NCBI RefSeq assembly: GCF_019279795.1
Contig: NC_056743.1
Location: forward strand, 1,779,665,824-1,779,729,823
Reading direction: 5' to 3'
DNA from: Protopterus annectens
Lineage: Eukaryota; Chordata; Ceratodontiformes; Protopteridae
Length of the DNA stretch: 64,000 nt
The translations under genes were made by a program, and so were the position numbers. Below are positions 1 through 10,529 of the stretch, piece by piece; the stretch's first letter is position 1; each line of letters opens with the position of its first letter. The notes beneath the pieces were generated by a model. That model was not told the origin of the DNA. It saw nothing but the letters and a program-made list of their open reading frames with translations, and did no database searches.

Positions 1-86
1 AACAGGACCTGTGGAACCTAGTCGGACTTTCCCGGTCAACAAATGATAAATAAATAAATAAATAAATAAAATAAAAATAAAATAGT
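1..86 (+). mobile_element. L2-like LINE 3' tail
   Basis: The stretch has a pyrimidine-rich end (ACTTTCCCGGTCAACAAATG) followed by an (AAAT)n tail. This is the usual 3' end of L2-clade LINEs. Similar tails occur at 15868-15953 and 23718-23806. The body of the element lies outside the window to the left. Confidence 0.6.
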
Positions 87-903
87 GTGCTTTTGGCCCT
101 GGGCCTACAGCAGCATACTGTTATGCTACCCTGCCCCTTGTGACACATGTGTTATGATCGTACCTGCTCCTTACAAACAGTTACACAGGGTGACTCATAT
201 GGCATATTACCCATCTGCATAACATTCAGCAGGAGTATGTCTGACATCTACTCATGGGGAGCCTTGCTTCTTAATTCTGCGTGGTCTACTACAGGGTATG
301 TCGTATCTGTGGGTAGGGTCCTGTACCTCCTCCATGTGCTCTATACTGCAGTGACAAGGACGACAGACATAGGTAATTTGTGTTGTGGATGTTGGAGGTG
401 TTACCATGGTTGTTAGACAACTGTCATGGGTGTGACCAAACTATGTATATCCAGCAATGGTAACTTCTATGTAGGTAGTCTGTGTGCGCTCTGTGATGTT
501 TGAGTGCATTGACACAGTTACTTGCATATGTCTGTGTCCTTCTCCATATCTGTAGCTGTCATGGGAGGTACATACCGTGTAGGGCATTGTGGGGTGTGGA
601 GGGGTACAGTGACCTACATGTCCATAGTTGACACACAATGTCCGGCTGACACATTCCATGTACAGGTATTACAGGACTAGTGTACCACTGTGTATATCAA
701 TGTGGAGCCTATTGTACACTTGTTGCCCCTGTTCCCCCCTGACACATGCAGTGGTGGGCAGGCATGTACATATGTGGTGGTTACTGATGTCAGTGTTTTT
801 GAATGGGATATGGTACTCCAGTATTCAGACTGGTGTTCACTCCATGCCTTTGACACCAGGCACCTGTTGCAAGACATCTGCACACATGTGCCTCACACAG
901 TCT

Positions 904-908
<5 letters not shown>
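87..908. other. No gene seen
   Basis: Unique-looking, TG/CA-rich sequence. The open frames are short, overlap on both strands and show no recognisable protein motif. Confidence 0.6.

Positions 909-966
<58 letters not shown>
909..966. repeat. (TA)n microsatellite
   Basis: Pure TA dinucleotide array directly abutting the 3' end of CR1-A. Another TA array abuts the truncated 5' end of the same copy at 4556, which suggests insertion into an existing TA array. Confidence 0.95.
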
Positions 967-968
<2 letters not shown>

Positions 969-1079
969 TTCATAGGTTCATACTAGGCTATCTGCCCTAA
1001 GGCATTTATAAGCCTAGCCAGAATGTGTTTGGCTTTTGCCACCCATTTTAAATTTATTTTGCTATGCCCTTTTTCGAGG

Positions 1080-3871
1080 TTAGTGTACTGTGCCTCTGTC
1101 TAACAGTGACACAGAAGTGATACCCAGGGTAAACCTACGATCTCCCATCCACTCATCAAGATTCCTCTTGAAGAGAGTCAATGAGGGACTCTGCCTAACC
1201 TGGACCGGGATTTTATTCCAGAGTGAAGGGAGCCTCTGGGTTATGAATCTGTCCCTCCAGCATGTCCTATTTATTTCAGTGCTGAGGTTCAAGTCTCTTG
1301 AGCGCGTAGCTCGATGGGATTTGGATTTTCTGAGGTGCAGCATGTCCATTAATTCTGGGTTGGACATGGCTTTATACATCAGGCACAGATCGCCTCTGAA
1401 CAGGTGGTATGCCACTGAGTAGAGCTGGAGTTTCTTTAACCGGGCAGCATATGGCATCTGTCAGAGCCATTTGATCCTCCTGGTGAGGTACTTTTGTGGT
1501 CTTTCCAGTTGCTGCAGGTGTCTGGTATGGTACATCCCAAAAGGGGCATTGTACTCAATTATGGGTCTGATGAGGGATGAGTAAAGAGGCACGATGACCT
1601 CCCCTGATCTAGATGTGAATCCCTTCATGATTAGGTGGGCTATATAAAATGTTTTTCTAACCACTTTGGCCACGTGGTTGTCAAATGAGAGATTGCTATC
1701 AACTTGGGTCCCCAGGTCCCTAATTACTTCTTCTGTACTTAATGGATTACCACCTATGTGGTAATTTGTGGGCACTTTGTTTTTGCCAAAGGGGATGACT
1801 ATACACTTTTTGGCATTTAGCTTGAGGCCATGGCTCTGGCACCAGTTGTCTGTTTCTATGAGGCCCTTTTGGAGAATGCTTTTGATGGCTGGAGAGTCGA
1901 TTATGGCGCCCAGTTTGCAGTCATCTGCGAACTTGGTCAGCCACAGTCCTTCCGTGTTGGCCTGTACCTCCAAGAAATATATACCGAACAAGAGAGGTCC
2001 CAGGACTGAGCCTTGTGGGACACCACTTGTAACTGGTTTGGAGTCTGACATAGCTCCAGCAATTCTAACCATATGGGTTCTGTCCTTGAGCCAGTTTGCA
2101 ATCCATCTAGTGACATAGGGGTTTATATTTAAGCTGGTGAGCTTATCTATAATGCCCGAGTGGGGTATTGTATCGAAGGCTTTTATGAGGTCCAGGTAGG
2201 CTGTGTGGACCACCTTCCCCTCATCAATGGCCTTGGTGACTGTTTAAAAAAAATCAACCAGGTTTAAGAGGCAGGATCTGCCCTTAACAAAGCCAAACTG
2301 GGTAGGATCCAGTGTCTGTAGGTCCCCAATATCTTTATTTATGAGGTCCATGATGATCCTTTCCATAGCTTTGCAGACCAAGTTAGTCAGGCTTATGGGG
2401 CGATAGTTTCCAGGATCCGTTGAGGCACCACCTTTATGGAGAGGGACCACTGTTGCTGTACGCCACTCTTTGGGCACATATCCTGTAGTAAGGCTGAGAT
2501 TGAACAGTAGTTTTATGTTTGGGTTTAGCTCTTCTTGGAGTTCATGTAGGACGCAGCACGGGACACCGTCTGGTCCCATTGATGCTGTGTTTTTTGCTTT
2601 GGAGAAGGCGGCTCTTACCTAAGCATCTGAGATGTCAGGGGGGCAGCACTTTGCTGGGATAGATATTTGGCCTTTTGGTGGGGGGGGGAGTTTGCGCTGA
2701 ACTTATCAGCTAGGATGTTGGCAATATCTGTGGGTTCGGTGTATTTTGTGTCATTTTGGACTAATTCTGAGCATATCTGGGAATTACCACCCAGGTTACT
2801 AACATAACTAAAGAAAGCCTTGTGATTATCCTTAGTGTCCTGTGCAATTTTTCTCTCGAAGCTGGCCTTAGACAATTTTATGAGTGCCCGTAGTTTTTTG
2901 CTAATACAGATCAGTGATGCCTTCCCTTTTTGGGATTTTGCTCTTTCATTTAGTAGCTTCCTCCTTCTATTGTATAGTTTGTTTATGGCTGGGGTCCACC
3001 AGACAGGACGTCTGCCTTTGGAGGATTGGGTCTTGGTTTTATTTGGGATCGCATGATCCATGCATTCCTGAAGGTGATTATAGAATGCGTTTATAAAGGA
3101 TTCTGCGGTCTGGGCCGTATTTTCCACAGGCCCAGGGGCTTTGAAGGATTCCACCTCAGTTTTGAGGAGTGTGAAATTTGCTTTAGATAAGTTTTTCACT
3201 GTGGTTTTCTGGGCAGGGGGTGGGGTCGGGATGTGAATATCCAGTGAGATTAGTTTATGGTCTGATCTTACCAGTGAGGGATACACTTCTGGTCTGGAGC
3301 ATAGAGTCCCCATGTTGGTGATGATCAGGTCCAGTATGTTTTCCCCTCTTGTGGGAGTGGTAACAAGTTGTTCCATAGCATTTGAGTTTATAAATTCTAG
3401 GAACCTTTAGGCTAGGGTGTTGGAGCTAGAGTAATGCTCCCAGTCTATGTTTGGGTAGTTGAAGTCGCCCAATATAATGGTGTTTGGAGAGACCTTCATA
3501 TTTTCCAGTGTTCTCAGGAAGGCTGAGTGGGGTTCCTGGGTTTGGGAGGGTGGTCTTTAGCAGGCTATACACTGGAAGGCAGTTTTACCCACTGTTAGTT
3601 GCACATGGATAGTCTCTGATGCTTTGTGCTTTGCCACCAACCTGGAGGTGTGGGTATCTTTGATAAATATCGATACTCCCCCTCCTTTTGTGGTTTGTTC
3701 CAAGTTTTGGGGACGAAAAGCATGGTATGAGGTATAACCTGGTAGTGCTGGGGTGCTCTTGGGAGCCCTGAACCAGGTTTCTGTTACTGCACAGATATCA
3801 ATGTTCTCCATGCTAAGAAGAGTTTCGAGTGCATGCATCTTGAGGTTTAGACTTCTGGCGTTGAGTAGCAT
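1080..3871 (-). pseudogene. CR1-A ORF2: APE endonuclease + reverse transcriptase
   Basis: ORF2 of a CR1 LINE nicks target DNA and reverse transcribes the element RNA at the nick. Reading from 3871, the endonuclease starts MLLNARSL, keeps TETWF, GDFNYPNIDW (RC near 3460) and SDHKLISL, and ends in the linker near 2615. The RT follows with GGASTDPGNYRPISLT and the catalytic FADDCKLGAI (near 1920). A conserved tail ends LLDRGTVH and stops at 1080. The frame is broken by stops near 3557 and 3407, by a frameshift at a G run near 2680, and by further breaks near 2580, 2244 and 1460. All catalytic motifs remain readable, so decay is moderate. Confidence 0.9.
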
Positions 3872-3876
3872 TACTC

Positions 3877-4553
3877 TTAGTTTCTTATCCCTTGTGATAC
3901 CTGTGGAGGTGGGTTTGTCTTTTGAGCCTTGCCTAAAAAAGGCACTATGGGGGTAGCAAGAGCCTTTGCCAATATCCGAAAGCCCAGGGGTGACAGGTGC
4001 AAGCCGTCCCTAGCGAAGCATCGTGGCTTGTCAAGCATATCATCCCAAGCTGACAGGCATTGGATCCCCTTTGAATGACACCAGTACTTAAGCCAATTGT
4101 TGAAATTGATCATCTTGTCTTCATATTGTGGCATCATTCTTGGTTAGGGTAAGATGCTACTCAAGGTCAGGGTCATACCGGCCTGGGCTACATGCTCAGA
4201 GAGCTCCTCTATGTCTCTTTTCATGTAGTCCAGGGAGGTACGTCTCAGGTCATTCACAGCAGCATGGACAATGACTGAGTCATATTTGTACTTGCCTTGG
4301 AGTGACCTGAGTGCTTGTGTTATGTGGCGGATCCTAGCACCCGACAGGCTGCTCACCGTGACCCTCTCCTTTTTCAGCCTGGTGAGTGGGACGTCAGTGT
4401 GCCTGATGATAGAGTCACCTATTACAAGTGTATCAGGTGTGTTGTTTAGTCTTAAGGGCTGTGACTGTTTGGCACACTGGCTTTGTGAGATATGTGTTGC
4501 ACGTGTTTTGTTTTGGGGTAGCGGTTGCTTGGGTGTCTGCTTTGGAGGTATGG

Positions 4554-4555
<2 letters not shown>
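3877..4555 (-). pseudogene. CR1-A ORF1 (partial): SGNH esterase domain
   Basis: The C-terminal part of CR1 ORF1. Esterase block I is VIGDSIIRH (around 4410), a middle block reads VHAAVNDLR, and block V is RDGLHLSPLG (around 4000), matching the SGNH-hydrolase fold known in CR1-like ORF1 proteins. One nonsense change (TCA to TAA) lies near 4143; otherwise the frame is open from 4555 to 3877. The N-terminal zinc-finger part is lost with the 5' truncation. ORF2 begins a few bases downstream in a different frame. The esterase role in retrotransposition is not settled. Confidence 0.85.
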
Positions 4556-4646
<91 letters not shown>

Positions 4647-4662
4647 TTTTGATATATTTATA

Positions 4663-4700
<38 letters not shown>

Positions 4701-4974
4701 TGTTTATATATATGTATATAAAATATGTATATATAGATGTAGATATATACATATAGATGTGGGGAGAGAGGGGGAGAGAGTGAGAGAGAGACACAGGGAG
4801 AGTGAGAGTGTGAGGGGGTGGGACAGAGAGAGAGAGAGATAGTCATATACAGACATATCTGTTGTCAGTCATATCTATCTGTATATGTATATGTCTCTAC
4901 AGATATCTATATATGTATGTGTATATTACATATATCTGTACATACATATTCTACCAATCTAGATGTCTGTGCAG
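4556..4974. repeat. TA-rich compound microsatellite with T runs and GA-rich part
   Basis: (TA)n at 4556-4606 and 4611-4638, a T run, then imperfect TA/TATG repeats to about 4760. A GAGAGA-rich stretch at 4760-4840 and more TA/TG-rich sequence lead into CR1-B. Open frames reading YIYIYI are artefacts of the repeat. Confidence 0.9.
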
Positions 4975-7815
4975 TAAGTGAGAACCTGGTTCAAGGCTCC
5001 TGAGAGCACACCAGTGGTACCAGGCTATACCCCGTATCATGCTTTTTGGCCCCCGGACTCGGGACAAAACAAAAAGGGAGGGGGCGTGTCCATATTCATG
5101 AAGGACACCCACACCTCCAGGTTAGTGGCAACACATGAAGCATCACAGACCATCCAGGTGCAGATAACCGTAGGCAAACCTGTTATGCAAATGGTAGCAT
5201 GTTACAGACCACCCTCCCAATTTCAGGAACCACAGTCAGCCTTCCTGAAGACATTGGAGGATATGAATGTCCCACCACACACCATCATATTGGGAGACTT
5301 CAACTACCCTAACATACACTGGGTGTATTATTCTACCCCAAACACCCTAGCCCAAAGGTTCCCGGAATTCACTAAATCAAATGCAGTGGAACAGCTAGTC
5401 ACCTCTCCCACAACAGGAGATAATATACTAGACCTGATCATCACAAACATGGGGACAATGTGCTGCACACCGGAAGTATACCCCTCACTAGTCACATCTG
5501 ACCACAGACTAATCCCCCTGGATATATATATATATATATCCCACCTCCCCCACAACACAAAAGACTACAGTGGGAAACCTCTCGCATGCCGACTTTACAC
5601 TTCTTATAACTGAGTTGGTATCCTTAATGCCCACTGGGCCTGTGGAAACCACTTCCCACAATGCAGACACCTTCACATATGCTTTCTATGGACATCTCCA
5701 AGAATGCATGGATCATGCAATCACAAATAAAACCATAACCCTCTCCACCAAGGGCAGGCATCCTGTCTGGTGGACCCCAGCATTGAACAAATTGTATAAC
5801 AACAGAAGGTAGCTACTGCACGGCAGAGCATAATTCCATAGAGCTACGGCATCTCTGATCAGCAGTAGTAGAAAGATAAGTTTGGTCGTACAAACATGCA
5901 AGGCCAACAATGAGAGGGACATCGCTATGCACACTACAGATAACTACAAGGCCTTCTTCTGCTATGTTACACACCTGGGTGGGAACCCTCAGATATGTTC
6001 AAAGTTAGTTCACAGTGACAAACGCTACACTGAACACACAGATAATGCCAACATTCTGGCAGACAGATTCAGTGCAGATTTCTCCCCTCCCTCACCCACA
6101 CATGAGGAATTACTTATCCCAGCTGACTGTAACCTCCCTGTCATCTCAGATGTCAAGCTGGGAACCACCCTCAGCAAAGCTGTAAACACAGCATCAATGG
6201 GACCCGATGGTATTGCAGGTTGCATGCTACGTGAACTCCAAGAGGAGCTACACATGCACATTAAATGCTATTCAACTGTAGCCTTACTACAGCATATGTA
6301 CCTGGACACTGGCATAGAGCAACAGTAGTCCCACTCCACACAGGAGGCACCTCTACAGACCCTGGTAACTACCACCCCATAAGCTTAACCAGCCAGGTCT
6401 GCAACGTTATGGAAAGGATCATTATGGAACGCATACACAGAGACATTGGGGACTTAGACACTTGATCCCACCCGGTGTGGCTATGTAGAGGGCAGATCCT
6501 GCCTTATGAACCTGGTTGACCTTTTCAAGTCAGTCACTAGAGCCATTGACGAGGGCACAGCGGTCCATACAGCCTACTTGGACTTGCCTACGGCTTTCGA
6601 CACAATACCGCACTCTGGCATCAAAGACATGATCAGCAGCTGAAATGTAAATCCATATGTCACAAGATGGGTTGCAAACTGGCTAATGGATAGAAACCCT
6701 ACAGTCAAACTCACTGGTGCCATGTCAGACTCAGAGCCAGTCACAAGTGGTGTCCCACAGGGCTCTGTCCTGGGACCGCTCATGTTTGGCATATAATTCT
6801 CAGATGTGGAAGCAGACATGGGAGGGTAGTGGCTGATAATGTTCAAAGATGACTGCATACTAGGTGCCATAGTCGATGCACCAGCTGACACATACATCCT
6901 ACTGACAGGCCTCATGGACACCGACAACTGGTGCCGGAGTCATGGCCTTAAACTGCATGCCACGTAATGTATACTCATACCCTTTTGGATGGACACGGTA
7001 CCCACATATTATCACATAGGCAGTAACCCACTGAGTACAGACAAAGTAATCGGAGACCTGGTGACACTGATCGATGCTGACCTCTCATTTGACACCCACA
7101 TTGCCAAAGTGGTTGGATAGACTTCCTACCTTGCCCACCTTATCATGAAGGGATTCACATCCAGAACAAAAGGGGTCATTGTACCCCTATACTCCTCCCT
7201 TATCAGGCCCATGACTGTGTACTATGCCCCATTTGGTATGTACCTCACCTGGCACTTGCAACAGCTAGGGGGACCCTGTAAGTACATCACCAGGAGGATC
7301 AAGGGTCTCCAACAACTTTCATATGCTGCCAGACTAACGTAACTCATGCTCTATTCCATAGCATACTGCCTACGTAGGGGTGATCTGTGCCTGAAGTAGT
7401 AGGCCATGTCCAACCAGGTATTGATGGACATGTTCCACCTCATACAATCCAAATCCACGAGAAACCACAACAGCTATGGATTTAAACCTCAGCACACATA
7501 TGAATAGGACATACTGTAGGGACAGATCCATCACTAAGAGGCTTCCCATACTGTGGAACAGGACCCCAGTTCATGTTAGGCAGAGACTCTCACTGACACT
7601 CTTCATGTGCATTCTTGACGAGTGGATGGGACATCATAGGTTTACAGCAGGGGTCATCTCTGTGTCACTACTAGACAGAGGCACAGTAAACTAATGCTAT
7701 TATGTAGGGGGGGGGTCTTCACTGTGTCACTACTATACAGAGGCGCAAGTTTATAAATCTATTCCATACACTGTCTGCAGATAGCCTAGCACTAAACTAT
7801 GACACTGTGAAACTA
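4975..7815 (+). mobile_element. CR1-type LINE, copy B (5' truncated, heavily decayed)
   Basis: Starts inside the endonuclease and runs to a degenerate CR1 3' end (GCAGATAGCCTAGCAC near 7780). It shares the family sequence with copies A, E and F but has many more stops and substitutions, so it is older. TA-rich arrays lie on both sides. Confidence 0.85.
4978..7697 (+). pseudogene. CR1-B ORF2 remnant
   Basis: Endonuclease from 4978 (TWFKAPESTPVVPGY) with GDFNYPNIHW near 5300 and SDHRLIPLD near 5500. It is interrupted by a short TA expansion at 5520-5540 followed by a frameshift. The linker is at 5570-6100, and RT motifs GGTSTDPGNYHPISLT (6340) and FKDDC (6845) follow. The last one has A changed to K in the usual FADD box. 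The tail ends LLDRGTVN at 7692. At least ten stops or frameshifts make it non-coding. Confidence 0.85.
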
Positions 7816-7866
7816 TATATGTCTATGTATTTCTACATCCCTCTCTATCTATGTATACACATATGC

Positions 7867-7868
<2 letters not shown>

Positions 7869-7924
<56 letters not shown>

Positions 7925-7955
7925 CATACACATCTCGATATACATACGTATATAC

Positions 7956-8013
<58 letters not shown>
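7869..8013. repeat. (TA)n arrays with a short spacer
   Basis: TA arrays at 7869-7919 and 7957-8013 separated by about 37 bp of TATACATACA-like sequence. Confidence 0.95.
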
Positions 8014-8014
<1 letters not shown>

Positions 8015-8382
8015 TCCTTTTTAGTTCCACATATGTATACACACAGTAACGTTCTGCTGAACATCCATTACTGTACAAACTACTTGTACACTGCACTACA
8101 ACCTACATTGCTATGTGCACATAGCTACCGTCACATACATATGTATGTGGAACCTTCAGTGACAGTTGCAGTATGTTCCCGGCCCTATGCACATCTTCGT
8201 ATACATAGATACAGACCAATAACACATCTGGAGGGTACACAGTATGTAGAGTATTATAGTAGTACTTTACATTACCTGTGTTTGTTGCAGCTATTTGCGT
8301 AGGCTTGCAGTTACTTGGCCTGCTGTCGGCCTCTTTGTTTTGTTGTTACAGGTTTTTTTTTTTTCTTTCTCTTTCTTTCTTT

Positions 8383-8421
<39 letters not shown>

Positions 8422-9710
8422 CTCCAGTGGGTGCAATGAAAGTATTGCATGTATGGACTGGGAGTACAGGATGCTTTTGTAGGTATCTGCACATGGCCAT
8501 GTGATGGACTCTGCACCAATTGTTAGCCAGCATTTACTAATTGTATGCAGCCTGTTGTGTAGTGATTGCAGTTCTCACTGTGATTACAAGACTGTGCTAT
8601 AAAAAGGTCTGTTAGGTAGGCATAGCCCTTTCAGATTATCAGGGTGGGGACCATGATGGTTTGCTGTGGACACTGTTCTGCGAGTGCAAGGGTTGGCATG
8701 TCTCTCATATTTCAGGCTGTGTTGTAGACACTGCAATGCATGTTGTTCTATAAGCTGAGTATTCCTTCCTCCAGTGTCCTCTTCTCCGTGTGTATGTAAA
8801 CTGACACCTACGACTAGTAATACTGTGTATATGGGTGTGTGTGCTTTCCTGTGGGGATTGTGGTGTAACTGGTATATAGCAGTGGCTCTTGCAATCTGTT
8901 GCTATGGCTTCAATATTTGACCTTTACATTCACTCCTTGTATGCCTGCTAGGTGTCTTTCCTGTAATGTGTTGCTATGGCTTTCCTATTGTCCATTTACA
9001 TTCACAGCTGGTAATGCTTGCTAAATCTGTTTGGGAAGCAATTCCCTATGTGATTGTTGTGGTAGAGTGTTACTGCATGCAGTGTGGTCTGGCCATGGTG
9101 TGGGCCTTGACACTTACAAGGGTATTTGATCATGCTGCTGAGCAGGCCTCAGATACTCTCCGGAGCATCTTTTATCAGCCTCATGGAATGGTACATAGCA
9201 ATGGGTTACTCCAATGACATATTCTGATATTCTGCAGTTGTGACTGTGGGTTATTTCAAGCATATGTATTAGTAAACCATTTGTGACGTGCAGGTGGTGC
9301 ATACCTTCAGTCAGTCATAGTTACCATTGCATGTGTAGTTACACCTTTCTGCCTACTGTTAGTACATTTGACAGGGTGTCAGTGGGGCACAGTTGACATT
9401 TGTTTTCACATTAGAGACATCCCTGTAACTCAGTCACAGTTGCTATGTCTGATCTCTTAACTATTCAACTATCGCAGTGTTTATCCTGCTCTGAGTATGT
9501 GTGTGGCTTGCCAAATGCTAGTGACATTATTACCTAGTAGCTACCAACTAGCATGACTGTTTCTCAGCACACAGTACTATTTTACAAATCCACTAGATTT
9601 GACAGTAAATATACATGCCATGCTTTGTGTACTAGACTTGCTATATTCCCTTTACATTAATTCCTACTATTTTATGATATATTTCTTTCAGCACAATGTT
9701 CTTGTATAGC
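8014..9710. other. No gene seen; (CT)n array at 8376-8419
   Basis: Apart from a T-rich and (TC)n stretch at 8350-8419 nothing recognisable was found. The region is TG-rich single-copy-looking DNA with only short, overlapping open frames. Confidence 0.6.
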
Positions 9711-9775
9711 AGTCATGGCTTAGTGGTAAGTCATGCAGACTAGTGTTTCCTGGGTTCGAGACTGAGGGAGGTATT
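9711..9775 (+). mobile_element. tRNA-derived SINE head
   Basis: An A box-like TGGCTTAGTGGTAAG near 9717 and a B box-like GGTTCGAGACT near 9752 are spaced about 35 bp, as in RNA polymerase III internal promoters. A very similar head sits at 12741. The CpG-rich sequence after it may be the SINE body. Confidence 0.65.
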
Positions 9776-9827
9776 TTATTTTGCTGCTGAGAATACTACA
9801 GGCCTTGTCATTCAGAGTGACTAAGGC

Positions 9828-9931
9828 ACTTTTAAGCAGTTGTAAGCGGGTTAGCGCTGGTTTGCGCGGAGCTCACACATTCGCACTGCCGCTTAGCTTG
9901 GCACACACCCGCTTACTACTGCTTAAAAGTG
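9828..9931. repeat. CpG-rich inverted repeat
   Basis: Left arm GCACTTTTAAGCAGTTGTAA (continuing GCGGGT, 9828-9853) pairs with the right arm at 9906-9931 with one mismatch over 26 bp. The loop is about 52 bp and CpG-rich. It could be the terminal hairpin of a DNA transposon or part of the SINE body. Confidence 0.75.
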
Positions 9932-10529
9932 CTTACTCTCGCGCACACACGCGCTATTTTCTTTTAAAGAAAAGGAAATGGGGAGATAGGAAAGTGGTGA
10001 AAAAGGGGGCACAAAGAGGGTAGGACAGTAGGAAAACACGCTCGGGTTTTGCAGGAGGCATGTAGGAAAGGCTCATAGCTGCCCATTTCTTCGTCAGCAA
10101 CAGCTGTGCATATGTTTGTAATTTGGTGTGAAATTTGAAACCTTCCACCCCTGAGAGAGGTGTGAGGACAACAATAATATTTGTTGTACAGCCATTTGTA
10201 ATTGTCAGTTTACATGTCCAGCAGACATGTGTACAAAATGGGCAGCTATGTATGGTGCGTAATTTTTTTGTGGGTACAGAGTGCCCCTTTTTTTTTTTTT
10301 TTCAGGTGAGAGTGGTATGTCAGGTACAGGAAGTCGGTATAGCTGGGGAGGTAGGTAGGGGAGGTTAACAGACAAGACAAACAAGACGCATACAGGGGTG
10401 GTGTATGACACATGTGGGGGGGGTTACACAATTGACGGGGATGGATGTTTGGATATCTCGAGCCCATGAGCCCACAGATGGCAACAGTGGAACTGAGATC
10501 CCCACCCATGGACAGTTGCCACTGTGCCT
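9932..10529. other. No gene seen
   Basis: Purine-rich stretch at 9960-10030, a T run near 10290, and no motif-bearing frame. It lies just 3' of the minus-strand Myb/SANT gene, so it may hold its 3' UTR. Confidence 0.5.

Larger units (their letters stand above)
967..4555 (-). mobile_element. CR1-type LINE, copy A (5' truncated)
   Basis: On the minus strand the element runs from within ORF1 (about 4555) through ORF2 to an ATGAACCT-type 3' end at 967-990. The two ORFs lie in the usual order and almost touch. The 5' end is lost inside ORF1. TA arrays lie on both sides. CR1 clade is inferred from the esterase-bearing ORF1 together with the octamer 3' end. Confidence 0.9.

Noticed and set aside
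4525-4842. Long frames of alternating Tyr/Ile (and Cys/Val, Thr/His) at 4271-4846, 7807-8049, 18525-18825 and 61158-61561
   Set aside because: They are translations of TA, GT and CA microsatellites and are open on several frames at once.
9711-9775. Functional tRNA gene
   Set aside because: A and B boxes are present but no full cloverleaf or acceptor stem can be built, and near copies occur elsewhere. A SINE is more likely.
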